Assembly: GCA_001899255.1 (NCBI GenBank)
Contig: MKVX01000005.1
Coordinates: forward strand, 248,001-312,000
Source: Rhizobiales bacterium 62-47
GTDB taxonomy: Bacteria > Pseudomonadota > Alphaproteobacteria > Rhizobiales > Xanthobacteraceae
Direction: 5' to 3'
Length of the DNA: 64,000 bases
Shown: positions 37,749 to 46,767 of the stretch, one piece after another
Numbering within the stretch: the first letter of the stretch is position 1
Layout of the letters: every line of letters starts with the position of its first letter
The notes under the pieces: model-generated
The model's input: the letters and a program-made list of their open reading frames with translations, nothing else
The model's database searches: none
What the model was told of the DNA's origin: nothing
Program-made: the position numbers and the translations under genes

Positions 37749-38966
37749 ATGACAACTGCAACGACCTCAACCTCGGGCCACGAATCCATGGCCGGCCTGC
37801 GCGTCATCGATCTCTCGCGCGTGCTGGGTGGCCCCTACTGCACGCAGATTCTCGCCGATCACGGCGCCGACGTCATCAAGGTGGAGCCGCCCGCCGGCGA
37901 CGAGACGCGCGACTGGGGCCCACCGTTCCACGAGGAGGACGCGGCGTATTTCATCGGCGTCAACCGCAACAAGCGTTCGATCGGCCTCGACCTCGCCTCC
38001 GAAGGTGGCCGCGCCGTGCTGATGACAATGCTCGCGACCGCCGACGTGCTGATCGAGAACTTCAAGCCCGGCACGCTGGAAAAATGGGGCATCGGCAGCG
38101 ATGTGCTGCGCGAAAAATTTCCGCGGCTGATTCACTGCCGCATCTCCGGCTTCGGCGGCGATGGGCCGCGCGGCGGCAATCCCGGCTATGACGCCATCAT
38201 CCAGGCCATGACCGGCATGATCGCCGCCACCGGCTCGCCGGAAAGCGGGCCGATGCGCATCGGCGTGCCGCTGGTCGACATCACCACCGGCCTCTATGCC
38301 ACGGTCGGCATCCTGATGGCGCTCAACGAACGCGCGCGGTCCGGTCAGGGCCAGTTCCTCGAGACCACGCTGTACGAGACCGGCCTCGCCATCATGCATC
38401 CGCACACCGCGAACTATTTCATGCATGGCAAGCCGCCGGCGCTGACCGGCAACGAGCATCCCAATCTGGTGCCGTATTCGATCTTCGCCGCGCGCGACGG
38501 CAAGATCTTCACCGGCGTCGGCAACGACGGCACCTTCCGCAAATTGTGCAAGGAGATCGGCAAGCCGGAACTCGGCACCGATCCGCGCTTCGCGCGCAAC
38601 AAGGACCGCATCGCCAACCGCGCCGCGTTGCGCGCCGAACTCGAAGCGGTGTTCGCGCAGCACGACGTCGAGCCGCTGTGCGACCGTTTGCTCAATGCCG
38701 GACTTCCTGCTGGACCGGTACAGGGCATCGACAAGGCGCTGACCAACGCCCACACCAGGCATCGCGGCGATATCGTCGAGAAAGACTGGTACAAGGGCGT
38801 CGCCTCGCCGATCCGTTTCGAGCGCAGCAAGGCGTCGCTGCGCAAGCTGCCGCCGAAATTCAGCGAACACGCCAGCGCCGTGCTCGGCGAGTTCGGCTAC
38901 TCGGCCCAGGACATCGACGACCTCGTCGCCAAGGGCGTGGTGTGCGGCCCGGAACGCAAACGGTAG
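37749..38966 (+). CDS. CaiB/BaiF-family (class III) CoA transferase
   Basis: A 405-residue class III CoA transferase, which moves CoA between organic acids. Marks: MAGLRVIDLSRVLGGPYCTQ, LADHGADVIKVEPPAGDETR, GVNRNKRSIGLDL, the region with the catalytic Asp NPGYDAIIQAMTGMIAATG, and AGLPAGPVQGIDKALTN. The substrate cannot be told; succinyl-, glutaryl- or formyl-CoA type enzymes are possible. It stands alone between tRNA-Ala and the ugp operon. Confidence 0.88.
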   Translation: MTTATTSTSGHESMAGLRVIDLSRVLGGPYCTQILADHGADVIKVEPPAGDETRDWGPPFHEEDAAYFIGVNRNKRSIGLDLASEGGRAVLMTMLATADVLIENFKPGTLEKWGIGSDVLREKFPRLIHCRISGFGGDGPRGGNPGYDAIIQAMTGMIAATGSPESGPMRIGVPLVDITTGLYATVGILMALNERARSGQGQFLETTLYETGLAIMHPHTANYFMHGKPPALTGNEHPNLVPYSIFAARDGKIFTGVGNDGTFRKLCKEIGKPELGTDPRFARNKDRIANRAALRAELEAVFAQHDVEPLCDRLLNAGLPAGPVQGIDKALTNAHTRHRGDIVEKDWYKGVASPIRFERSKASLRKLPPKFSEHASAVLGEFGYSAQDIDDLVAKGVVCGPERKR

Positions 38967-39119
38967 GGCGCTAGCCCTCACGAGCGACATGACACGATCC
39001 GGTTCGCTTTTCTGGGCCGCCGGATCGCGTCAGCGCGACCGGATTTGGCATGAGGCGGCGATTGCATTTTCCCGCTTCCCTTGCAACGCTCTTCCCCGCT
39101 ACCATCGCTTTCGCTTATA

Positions 39120-39137
39120 CGGTCATTTGCATGTCAT
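39120..39137 (+). promoter_or_regulatory. PHO-box-like site before ugpBAEC
   Basis: CGGTCAT (39120-39126), 4 bp (TTGC) and ATGTCAT (39131-39137) match the PhoB consensus of two CTGTCAT repeats spaced by 4 bp, each with one mismatch. It lies 65 bp before ugpB. In E. coli and Sinorhizobium, ugp genes are induced by phosphate starvation through PhoB, which fits. Confidence 0.65.
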
Positions 39138-39201
39138 CCGCCGCTGCTAACGCGCGAAACGAAGATGACGCCTAACGACGGCCTAACCTGGGAGGATCTC
39201 G

Positions 39202-40518
39202 ATGCCTGTTCGACAATTTGGCGCGGCACTGGCCGCAACCCTCGCACTGGCGCTTGCGACGCCGGCCCATGCGGTGACCGAGATCCAGTGGTGGCACGCG
39301 ATGACCGGCGGCAACAACGATGTCGTCGTCAAGCTCGCCAATGACTTCAACGCCTCGCAGAGCGACTACAAGGTGGTGCCGACCTACAAGGGCGGTTACG
39401 CCGACACCATGAATGCCGGCATCGCCGCGTTCCGCGCCGGCAACGCGCCGGCGATCATGCAGGTGTTCGAAGTCGGCACCGCGACGATGATGTCGGCCAC
39501 CGGCGCGGTGAAGCCGGTCTACAAATTGATGCAGGAAACCGGCGAGAAGTTCGACCCGAACGCCTATCTTCCGGCGATCACCGGCTACTACTCGACCTCG
39601 AAGGGCGAGATGCTGTCGTTCCCCTTCAATTCGTCGTCGACGGTGATGTGGGTCAATCTCGACGCCTTGAAGAAAGCCAACATCGCCGACATTCCGAAGA
39701 CCTGGCCGGAAGTGTTCGAGGACGCCAAGAAACTCAAGGCGGCCGGCTACACCACCTGCGGCTTCTCCAATGCGTGGGTGACCTGGGTCAACCTCGAACA
39801 GTTGTCGGCCTGGCACAACGTGCCGCTGTCGTCGAAAGCCAACGGTCTCGACGGCTTCGACACCGTGCTCGAATTCAACGGACCGCTGCAGGTCAAGCAT
39901 CTGCAGACCTTGATCGACCTGCAGAAGGACAAGACCTACGACTATTCCGGCCGCACCAACACCGGCGAAGGCCGCTTCACCTCGGGTGAATGCCCGATCT
40001 TCCTGACCTCGTCGGGCTTCTTCGGCAACGTCAAGTCGCAGGCCAAGTTCAACTGGACCAACGCGCCGATGCCTTACTACCCCGACGTCAAGGATGCGCC
40101 GCAGAACTCGATCATCGGCGGCGCGTCGCTGTGGGTGATGGGCGGCAAGACGCCCGAGGAATACAAGGGCGTCGCCAAGTTCCTTGCCTTCCTGTCCGAC
40201 ACCGACCGTCAGGTCGCGGTGCACAAGGCGTCGGGCTATCTCCCGATCACCAAGGCGGCTTACGCCAAGGCCAAGGAGGAAGGCTTCTACAAGGAGCAGC
40301 CTTACCTCGAAACGCCGCTCAAGGAGCTGACCAACAAGGAGCCGACCGCCAATTCGCGCGGTCTGCGGCTCGGCAACATGGTGCAGCTGCGCGATGTCTG
40401 GGCCGAGGAGATCGAGCAGGCGCTGGCCGGCAAGAAGACCGCCAAGGAAGCGCTCGACGCCGCGGTGGCGCGCGGCAACACGATGCTGCGGCAGTTCGAA
40501 CGCACCGCGGTGAAGTGA
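39202..40518 (+). CDS. ugpB: glycerol-3-phosphate ABC transporter, substrate-binding protein UgpB
   Basis: UgpB is the periplasmic protein that delivers sn-glycerol-3-phosphate (and glycerophosphodiesters) to the UgpAEC transporter. A signal peptide covers the first 24 residues (ALAATLALALATPAHA). The mature part starts with TEIQWWHAMTGGNNDVV and includes VVPTYKGGYADTMNAG and MQVFEVGTATMMSATGAVKP, typical of UgpB rather than other sugar-binding proteins. 438 residues is standard. ATG 39202 has GGGAGG 8 nt upstream. Confidence 0.93.
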   Translation: MPVRQFGAALAATLALALATPAHAVTEIQWWHAMTGGNNDVVVKLANDFNASQSDYKVVPTYKGGYADTMNAGIAAFRAGNAPAIMQVFEVGTATMMSATGAVKPVYKLMQETGEKFDPNAYLPAITGYYSTSKGEMLSFPFNSSSTVMWVNLDALKKANIADIPKTWPEVFEDAKKLKAAGYTTCGFSNAWVTWVNLEQLSAWHNVPLSSKANGLDGFDTVLEFNGPLQVKHLQTLIDLQKDKTYDYSGRTNTGEGRFTSGECPIFLTSSGFFGNVKSQAKFNWTNAPMPYYPDVKDAPQNSIIGGASLWVMGGKTPEEYKGVAKFLAFLSDTDRQVAVHKASGYLPITKAAYAKAKEEGFYKEQPYLETPLKELTNKEPTANSRGLRLGNMVQLRDVWAEEIEQALAGKKTAKEALDAAVARGNTMLRQFERTAVK

Positions 40519-40579
40519 GCTGACGACGTCGGCAACCATGAACGCTGTTCGATTGCAGTTTTCGGAAGCTGCCCCTGCT

Positions 40580-40612
40580 CCCCTCCCCCCGCTCTTGCGG
40601 CGGGGGAAGGGG
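40580..40612. repeat. GC-rich hairpin inside the ugp operon
   Basis: CCCCTCCCCCCGC and GCGGCGGGGGAAGGGG form a long GC stem in the 121-bp ugpB-ugpA gap. Its place after the binding-protein gene recalls the stems that protect such mRNAs 5' to the cheaper permease genes. Confidence 0.6.
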
Positions 40613-40639
40613 AAAGACGGCGACGCGGGGCAATAGCCG

Positions 40640-41521
40640 ATGCAAAAGCAATCCGTCTTCACATCCCGCTGGCTGCCGTTCGCGCTGATCGCGCCGCAGC
40701 TCGCGGTCGTGCTGGTGTTCTTCTACTGGCCGGCGGCGCAGGCGGTGCTGCAATCGTTCCTGCTGCAGGATGCCTTCGGCCTCTCGACGACATTCGTCTG
40801 GTTCGAAAACTACAAGGAGCTGCTGAGCGAGCCGGGCTACTTCGCCAGCATCGTGCGCACCTTCGTGTTCGCGTTCGCCATCGCGATATCCTCGCTGTCG
40901 CTGGCGCTGTTGTTCGCGGTGATGGCCGACAAGCCGTTGCGCGGCGTCGGCATCTATCGCACGCTTCTAATCTGGCCCTACGCCGTGGCGCCGCCGGTGG
41001 CCGGCGTGCTGTGGGTGTTCATGCTCAATCCCTCGCTCGGCGTGCTGGCGCGCGGCCTGCGCGAGCTGGGCGTCGACTGGAATCCGCTGCTCGACGGCAA
41101 TCAGGCGGCAGCGCTGGTCATCCTCGCCTCGGCGTGGAAGCAGATCTCCTACAATTTCCTGTTCTTCCTCGCCGGGCTGCAGAGCATTCCGAAAAGCGTG
41201 CATGAAGCCGCAGCCATCGACGGCGCGCGGCCGATGCGCCGGTTCTGGACCGTCACCTTTCCGCTGCTGACGCCGACCATCTTCTTCCTGATCGTCGTCA
41301 ACATCGTCTACGCCTTCTTCGACACCTTCGGCGTCATCGACACCATGACGCGCGGCGGCCCGGCGAAAGCCACCGAAACGCTGGTCTACAAGGTCTATAC
41401 CGACGGTCTGCTCGGCGGCAATCTCGGCTCGTCGGCAGCGCAATCGGTGATCCTGATGGGCATCGTCATCGTGCTCACGGCGATCCAGTTCCGCTTCGTC
41501 GAACGCAAGGTGACGTACTGA
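40640..41521 (+). CDS. ugpA: glycerol-3-phosphate ABC transporter permease UgpA
   Basis: UgpA is one of the two inner-membrane permeases of the Ugp importer. The 293-residue protein has six hydrophobic helices and the binding-protein-dependent EAA loop [19 protein letters not shown] that contacts UgpC. It follows ugpB and its stop overlaps the ugpE start by one base. Confidence 0.93.
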   Translation: MQKQSVFTSRWLPFALIAPQLAVVLVFFYWPAAQAVLQSFLLQDAFGLSTTFVWFENYKELLSEPGYFASIVRTFVFAFAIAISSLSLALLFAVMADKPLRGVGIYRTLLIWPYAVAPPVAGVLWVFMLNPSLGVLARGLRELGVDWNPLLDGNQAAALVILASAWKQISYNFLFFLAGLQSIPKSVHEAAAIDGARPMRRFWTVTFPLLTPTIFFLIVVNIVYAFFDTFGVIDTMTRGGPAKATETLVYKVYTDGLLGGNLGSSAAQSVILMGIVIVLTAIQFRFVERKVTY

Positions 41522-42369
41522 TGGTCGAGAACGAAGGCATCCGGCGTTACGTCGCCCACGCCATCTTGTGGATCGGCATCGCCGTCGTGGCGTTTCCGGT
41601 CTATCTGGCGTTCGTCGCCTCGACGCAGGACAACGCGCTGATCGCCAACGGCCAGATGTCGCTATTGCCCGGCGGCCATTTCCTCGAAACCTACTACCGC
41701 ACCATCTTCGTCGGCACTTCCGGCACCACGCGCGAGCCGGTCGGCATGATGCTGTTCAATTCCTTCATCATGGCGATGTCGATCGCGCTCGGCAAAATCG
41801 CCATCTCGATTCTGTCCGCCTACGCCATCGTGTTCTTCCGCTTCCCGTTCCGCATGACGGTGTTCTGGATCATCTTCATCACCTTGATGCTGCCGGTCGA
41901 AGTGCGCATCTATCCGACCTACAAGATCGCCGCCGATCTCAGCCTGCTCGACAGCTACTCGGGCCTCGCGCTGCCGCTGATCGCGTCCGCGACCGCGACG
42001 CTGCTGTTCCGCCAGTTCTTCATGACGGTGCCGGATGAATTGCTGGAGGCCTCGCGCATCGACGGCGCCGGACCGTTCCGCTTCTTCAAGGATACGCTGC
42101 TGCCACTGTCGCGCACCAACATGGCGGCGCTGTTCGTCATTCTCTTCATCTACGGCTGGAATCAATATCTGTGGCCGCTGCTCATCACCACGCGCGACGA
42201 CATGCAGACGATTCAGGTCGGCATCCGCAAGATGATCGTCACGTCCGACGCGCTGACCGAATGGCCGATCGTCATGGCGACGGCGATTCTGGCGATGCTG
42301 CCGCCGGTGTTCGTGGTGATCGTGATGCAGAAGCTGTTCGTGCGCGGCCTGGTGGAGACGGAGAAGTAG
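41521..42369 (+). CDS. ugpE: glycerol-3-phosphate ABC transporter permease UgpE
   Basis: UgpE is the second permease subunit. In 282 residues it has six membrane helices and the EAA loop [19 protein letters not shown]. The [11 protein letters not shown]-like segment ([15 protein letters not shown]) is characteristic of the MalG/UgpE group. The ATG at 41521 shares its A with the ugpA stop. Confidence 0.93.
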   Translation: MVENEGIRRYVAHAILWIGIAVVAFPVYLAFVASTQDNALIANGQMSLLPGGHFLETYYRTIFVGTSGTTREPVGMMLFNSFIMAMSIALGKIAISILSAYAIVFFRFPFRMTVFWIIFITLMLPVEVRIYPTYKIAADLSLLDSYSGLALPLIASATATLLFRQFFMTVPDELLEASRIDGAGPFRFFKDTLLPLSRTNMAALFVILFIYGWNQYLWPLLITTRDDMQTIQVGIRKMIVTSDALTEWPIVMATAILAMLPPVFVVIVMQKLFVRGLVETEK

Positions 42370-42377
42370 GAACCGAG

Positions 42378-43487
42378 ATGGCTAACGTCACGCTGCGCAA
42401 CGTCCGCAAGACCTATCCCGGTGGCGTCGATGCCATCAAGGGCATCAACTTCGAAGTCGCCGACGGGCAATTCTGCGTGCTGGTCGGGCCGTCCGGCTGC
42501 GGCAAGTCCACGTTGCTGCGCATGGTCGCCGGACTCGAAACCATCACCTCGGGCGAGATCGACATCGGCGGCCGCGTCGTCAACCAGATCGAGCCGGCCG
42601 ACCGCGACATCGCCATGGTGTTCCAGAACTACGCGCTCTATCCGCACATGAGCGTCTACAACAACATGGCCTACGGCCTGCGCAATCGCGGCATGGCCAA
42701 GCCGGAGATCGACAAGCGGGTGCGCGAGGCGGCGCAGATTCTCGAAATCGTCCCGATGCTCGACCGCAAGCCGCGGCAACTTTCCGGCGGCCAGCGCCAG
42801 CGAGTCGCCATGGGCCGCGCCATCGTGCGCCAGCCGAAAGTGTTTCTGTTCGACGAGCCGCTGTCGAACCTCGACGCCAAGCTACGCATCGCCATGCGCG
42901 TCGAAATCCGCAAGCTGCAACGCCGACTCAAGACGACGTCGATCTACGTCACCCACGATCAGCTCGAGGCGATGACCTTGGCCGATATTCTGGTGGTGAT
43001 GAATGGCGGCATCGTCGAGCAGATCGGCAATCCGCTCGACATCTACCAGAAGCCGGCGACCACCTTCGTCGCCTCCTTCATCGGCGCGCCGCCGATGAAC
43101 CTGACGCCGCTCAACGCCGCCGAGTTCGCATCGCGCGTCGGCAATGGCGGCACGCTGCCCGGCGCTCCCTCCGGCGCCATCCTCGGGGTGCGGCCGGAGG
43201 ATCTGACCATCACCTCCGAGGCCACGCCTGCCGGCGGCGTCGGCTACGACCTCACGGTGGAGGCCATTGAGCGGGTCGGCGCCGAGACGTTCGTGTACGG
43301 GGCGCACGCGCATCAGGCGGAAACCGCCGCGGTCAGCGCCAATCCGGGCGAACTGCCGCCGGGCGAGATCATCGTCCGGGTGCCGGGTCAGGCTGCCCCG
43401 GCGATCGGCCAGCGCATCAAGGCGACGGCCCCGCTCGACAAGCTGCACCTGTTCGCGGCGGACGGTCGCAGCCGCATCGATCTATAG
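42378..43487 (+). CDS. ugpC: glycerol-3-phosphate ABC transporter ATPase UgpC
   Basis: UgpC energises G3P uptake. The 369-residue protein has Walker [18 protein letters not shown], the Q-loop [19 protein letters not shown], the signature [16 protein letters not shown], Walker [16 protein letters not shown] and the H-loop [17 protein letters not shown], followed by a MalK-type regulatory C-terminal domain. ATG 42378 ([16 protein letters not shown]) begins 8 bp after ugpE; the longer frame from 42171 lies within ugpE. It completes ugpBAEC. Confidence 0.93.
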   Translation: MANVTLRNVRKTYPGGVDAIKGINFEVADGQFCVLVGPSGCGKSTLLRMVAGLETITSGEIDIGGRVVNQIEPADRDIAMVFQNYALYPHMSVYNNMAYGLRNRGMAKPEIDKRVREAAQILEIVPMLDRKPRQLSGGQRQRVAMGRAIVRQPKVFLFDEPLSNLDAKLRIAMRVEIRKLQRRLKTTSIYVTHDQLEAMTLADILVVMNGGIVEQIGNPLDIYQKPATTFVASFIGAPPMNLTPLNAAEFASRVGNGGTLPGAPSGAILGVRPEDLTITSEATPAGGVGYDLTVEAIERVGAETFVYGAHAHQAETAAVSANPGELPPGEIIVRVPGQAAPAIGQRIKATAPLDKLHLFAADGRSRIDL

Positions 43488-43521
43488 CTAACTCAATGAC
43501 TTATGGCATGTTCCGGGAGTC

Positions 43522-43549
43522 CTTGAACGGCTCCCGAAACTGCCCATAT
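43522..43549 (+). promoter_or_regulatory. heat-shock (RpoH-type) promoter of hsp20
   Basis: CTTGAA (43522-43527) and CCATAT (43544-43549) with a 16-bp spacer match the alphaproteobacterial sigma-32 consensus closely. The -35 lies in the loop of a perfect 6-bp inverted repeat (CGGGAG 43514 / CTCCCG 43531). Transcription would begin near 43557, leaving an 85-nt leader. Confidence 0.65.
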
Positions 43550-43556
43550 TGTGCAA

Positions 43557-43641
43557 TGACCGAAGGGCAAATCCGCTGATCGGCCAACCGGGGTGCCGTA
43601 AGGGCCCTAACTTCAAAGTCGCTTCGAGAGGACTTTGCAAT
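43557..43641 (+). ncRNA. ROSE-like RNA thermometer in the hsp20 leader
   Basis: The last hairpin pairs CAAAGUC (43614-43620) with GACUUUG (43631-43637). An unpaired G (43621) follows, then CUU with GAG around a small loop. The Shine-Dalgarno GAGAGGA (43626-43632) is inside this stem, and the opposing UCGCU (43619-43623) fits the conserved U(U/C)GCU of ROSE elements, including the bulged G. ROSE elements are known in front of rhizobial small heat-shock genes. The leader start is inferred from the predicted promoter. Confidence 0.7.
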
Positions 43642-44067
43642 ATGTCTCGTGTTCCATCGTTGTCCAGTCCGTTCCTTTTGGGATTCGACGAAATCGAGCG
43701 AGCGCTCGACCGCGTCGTGAAAGGCGCCGACGGCTATCCTCCCTACAACATCGAGCGCTGCGACCGTGATAACGGACAGCCTGAACGGCTCCGCATCACG
43801 CTGGCGGTGGCGGGCTTCACCCGCGATCAACTCGATGTAACCATTGAGGAAAATCAGCTCGTCATCCGTGGCCGCCAACAGGACGACAAGGCCCGGCAAT
43901 ACATCCATCGCGGCATCGCCGCGCGCCACTTCCAGCGCACCTTCGTGCTGGCGGAAGGGATGCTGGTGCTGGGCGCGGATCTGAAGAACGGGCTGCTGTC
44001 GATCGACCTCGCCAGGCCAGAACCTGAACGGGTCGTTAAGACAATCGCTATCAATGAACACGAATAA
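43642..44067 (+). CDS. small heat-shock protein Hsp20 (IbpA-like)
   Basis: A 141-residue alpha-crystallin-type holdase that keeps unfolding proteins soluble. Marks are SLSSPFLLGFDEIERALDRV, YPPYNIERCDRDN, LRITLAVAGFTRDQLDVTI and the core AARHFQRTFVLAEGMLVLGA. ATG 43642 follows GAGAGGA by 9 nt; the open frame upstream is leader. An RpoH-type promoter and a ROSE-like leader precede it, and DUF1150 follows. Confidence 0.93.
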   Translation: MSRVPSLSSPFLLGFDEIERALDRVVKGADGYPPYNIERCDRDNGQPERLRITLAVAGFTRDQLDVTIEENQLVIRGRQQDDKARQYIHRGIAARHFQRTFVLAEGMLVLGADLKNGLLSIDLARPEPERVVKTIAINEHE

Positions 44068-44117
44068 TAGGAACTGGAGCGGACTCGACCGCTTAACCGT
44101 GTAGAGGAGTCGAGACC

Positions 44118-44378
44118 ATGACCGAACCCAACAGCGTTTTCGCCACCGTCACGCCCGAGGCCTTGGCCAATCTGGGCGGCGGCCACATCGCCTACGTCAA
44201 GGAAATCAAATCCGAAGACGTGCCGGGACTGTTCCCGCAGGCGCCGAATCTCGCGCCGGGCATGAAATTGTTCGCGCTGCATGCCGCCGACGGCACGCCG
44301 ATCATGCTGACCGATAGCCGCGAGGCGGCCATCGCCAACGCCTGGAGCAATGAATTGCAGGCGGTCAGCGTCCACTAA
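44118..44378 (+). CDS. DUF1150-family protein
   Basis: An 86-residue protein of the alphaproteobacterial DUF1150 family, regularly encoded directly after hsp20. It shows GGHIAYVKEIKSEDVPGLFP and KLFALHAADGTPIMLTDSRE. Function is unknown; co-expression with the chaperone suggests a stress role. ATG 44118 has AGGAG 9 nt upstream. Confidence 0.88.
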   Translation: MTEPNSVFATVTPEALANLGGGHIAYVKEIKSEDVPGLFPQAPNLAPGMKLFALHAADGTPIMLTDSREAAIANAWSNELQAVSVH

Positions 44379-44395
44379 GGCGGAACGCACGGACA

Positions 44396-44418
44396 AAGGC
44401 CCGTTTCGGGCGGGCCTT
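44396..44418 (+). terminator. terminator-like hairpin after hsp20-DUF1150
   Basis: AAGGCCCG (44396-44403) and CGGGCCTT (44411-44418) form a perfect 8-bp stem 18 bp after the DUF1150 stop. No T-run follows, so efficiency is uncertain. Confidence 0.55.
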
Positions 44419-44687
44419 AACTATGGAGTTTCCAGCGGCGGCGCGATGAGCGTCGCCGCTTTCGTTTTGCGGCACGGTGAGCTCGAGCCGCAACGCTTGG
44501 CCGTCATCCTGAGGTGCGACGCGAGGAACGCGTGGAGCCTCGAAGGATGGTGGCCGTCGCCCTTCGAGGGCCGTGCAAGAGCACGACCACCTCAGGGCAA
44601 CGCGAGGGATTCAACCTCGGCCGACCGCCTCTTGGAATTGACGATGCACGCATGGCAACCATTCCCCGGCGCTTTTCGCCGTCATCG
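44419..44687. other. intergenic region before ilvD promoter
   Basis: Of the 450 bases between DUF1150 and ilvD, this part holds family B repeat copy 2 (44502-44602) and otherwise nothing I can assign. The remaining 44688-44828 holds the ilvD promoter and leader. Confidence 0.5.
44502..44602. repeat. dispersed repeat family B, copy 2
   Basis: Starts CGTCATCCTGAGGTGCGACG, contains GCCTCGAAGGATGG and CCCTTCGAGGGCC, and ends CACCTCAGGGCAACG, matching the copies at 29643 and 59674. Confidence 0.75.
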
Positions 44688-44724
44688 TGTTTGACCCGAC
44701 GCGCGGTGCGAGTATGGTCAAACA
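44688..44724 (+). promoter_or_regulatory. ilvD promoter embraced by a perfect inverted repeat
   Basis: TTGACC (44691-44696) and TATGGT (44713-44718) with a 16-bp spacer form a plausible sigma-70 promoter. The same segment is bounded by a perfect 9-bp inverted repeat, TGTTTGACC (44688-44696) and GGTCAAACA (44716-44724). This looks like an operator, or possibly the base of an RNA stem. The regulator is not identified. Confidence 0.5.
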
Positions 44725-44828
44725 GCCGGCGGCGGATGTGGCTCTGCCCGCACCGCCCGGCCCCATCACCCCACTGCATTCGTCCGATGCCGGCAGCTCC
44801 GGCCGCCGAAGCAAGCCGAGGATACGTC

Positions 44829-46670
44829 ATGCCCGCTTACCGCTCCCGCACCTCCACCCATGGCCGCAACATGGCCGGCGCGCGCGGGCTGTGGCGCGCC
44901 ACCGGCATGAAGAACGAGGATTTCGGCAAGCCGATCATCGCCGTGGTCAATTCCTTCACGCAGTTCGTGCCCGGCCACGTCCACCTCAAGGATCTCGGCC
45001 AGCTCGTCGCGCGCGAAATCGAGAAGGCCGGTGGCGTCGCCAAGGAATTCAACACCATCGCGGTCGATGACGGCATCGCCATGGGCCACGACGGCATGCT
45101 CTACAGCCTGCCGTCGCGCGAGATCATCGCCGACAGCGTCGAATACATGGTCAACGCGCATTGCGCCGACGCCATGGTGTGCATCTCCAACTGCGACAAG
45201 ATCACGCCCGGCATGCTGATGGCGGCGCTGCGCATCAACATTCCCACCGTGTTCGTCTCCGGCGGGCCGATGGAATCCGGCAAGGTCAGCATCAAGGGCA
45301 AGATCCGCTCCGTCGACCTGATCGACGCCATGGTCGCCGCCGCCGACGATACCGTGAGCGACAGCGAGGTCGAGGACATCGAGCGCTCCGCCTGCCCGAC
45401 TTGCGGCTCGTGCTCCGGCATGTTCACCGCCAATTCGATGAACTGCCTCACCGAAGCGCTCGGCCTCTCGCTGCCCGGCAACGGTTCGATGCTGGCGACG
45501 CACGCCGACCGCGAAGGCCTGTTCGTCGAGGCCGGCCACCTCATCGTCGATCTGGCGCGGCGCTATTACGAACAGAACGACGACAACGCGTTGCCGCGCA
45601 ACATCGCCAGCTTCAAGGCCTTCGAAAACGCCATGACGCTGGACATCGCCATGGGCGGCTCGACCAACACCGTGCTGCATCTGCTGGCGGCCGCCTATGA
45701 AGGCCAGGTGCCGTTCACGATGAACGACATCGACCGGCTGTCGCGCCGCGTTCCGGTACTGTGCAAGGTAGCGCCATCGGTGCCCGACGTGCATCTCGAG
45801 GACGTGCATCGCGCCGGCGGCGTGATGGCGATCCTCGGCGAACTCGATCGCGCCAAGCTGATCACCGCCGATCTGCCGACGGTGCACAGCCCGACGCTGA
45901 AGGATGCGATGGAGCGCTGGGACATCATCCGCACCAAGAGCGAGAGCGTGCGCACCTTCTATCGCGCTGCACCTGGCGGCGTGCCGACGCAAGTCGCCTT
46001 CAGCCAGGATCGCCGCTACGAAGAACTCGACGACGATCGCGCCACTGGCTGCATCCGCAACGCGCAGAATGCGTATTCGAAAGACGGCGGCCTCGCCGTG
46101 CTGTTCGGCAACATCGCCGTGGACGGCTGCATCGTTAAAACCGCGGGTGTCGACGACAGCATTCTCAAATTCACCGGACCGGCGCGGGTCTTCGAAAGCC
46201 AGGACGCGGCGGTCGACGCCATTCTCACCAACAAGATCAAGGCCGGCGATGTCGTGGTGATCCGCTATGAAGGCCCGCGCGGCGGCCCCGGCATGCAGGA
46301 GATGCTGTATCCGACCAGCTATCTGAAATCCAAGGGTCTCGGCAAAGCCTGCGCGCTGATCACCGACGGACGTTTCTCCGGCGGCACGTCAGGTCTGTCG
46401 ATCGGCCACTGCTCGCCGGAAGCGGCGGAAGGCGGCTTGATCGGCCTCGTCGAGGAAGGCGATCGCATCGAACTCGACATTCCCAATCGCAGCATCCATC
46501 TCGCCGTCAGCGACGCCGAACTCGAACGCCGTCGCGCCGCGATGCTGGCGCGCGGCGCCGATGCCTGGAAGCCCGGCCCGCGCAAGCGTCAAGTCACCAT
46601 GGCGCTGAAAGCTTACGCCGCGCACACCACCAGCGCCGCGCTCGGCGCCGTGCGCGTGGTGAAGGATTAG
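44829..46670 (+). CDS. ilvD: dihydroxy-acid dehydratase IlvD
   Basis: IlvD dehydrates 2,3-dihydroxy-isovalerate and -methylvalerate in valine/isoleucine synthesis using an iron-sulfur cluster. The 613-residue protein begins [20 protein letters not shown] and shows the cluster Cys motifs [15 protein letters not shown] and [20 protein letters not shown], plus [18 protein letters not shown] and [23 protein letters not shown] 44829 has a GAGGA site; the open frame from 44514 is leader and repeat. Confidence 0.96.
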   Translation: MPAYRSRTSTHGRNMAGARGLWRATGMKNEDFGKPIIAVVNSFTQFVPGHVHLKDLGQLVAREIEKAGGVAKEFNTIAVDDGIAMGHDGMLYSLPSREIIADSVEYMVNAHCADAMVCISNCDKITPGMLMAALRINIPTVFVSGGPMESGKVSIKGKIRSVDLIDAMVAAADDTVSDSEVEDIERSACPTCGSCSGMFTANSMNCLTEALGLSLPGNGSMLATHADREGLFVEAGHLIVDLARRYYEQNDDNALPRNIASFKAFENAMTLDIAMGGSTNTVLHLLAAAYEGQVPFTMNDIDRLSRRVPVLCKVAPSVPDVHLEDVHRAGGVMAILGELDRAKLITADLPTVHSPTLKDAMERWDIIRTKSESVRTFYRAAPGGVPTQVAFSQDRRYEELDDDRATGCIRNAQNAYSKDGGLAVLFGNIAVDGCIVKTAGVDDSILKFTGPARVFESQDAAVDAILTNKIKAGDVVVIRYEGPRGGPGMQEMLYPTSYLKSKGLGKACALITDGRFSGGTSGLSIGHCSPEAAEGGLIGLVEEGDRIELDIPNRSIHLAVSDAELERRRAAMLARGADAWKPGPRKRQVTMALKAYAAHTTSAALGAVRVVKD

Positions 46671-46767
46671 GTCGCACATTCAGCGGCAACAAACTATCCT
46701 CGGATGCATTATGCACGTGGGGATCGGACGCTTGGCCCGATCCGGACAGTCCGGGGAAATCCGCTCA

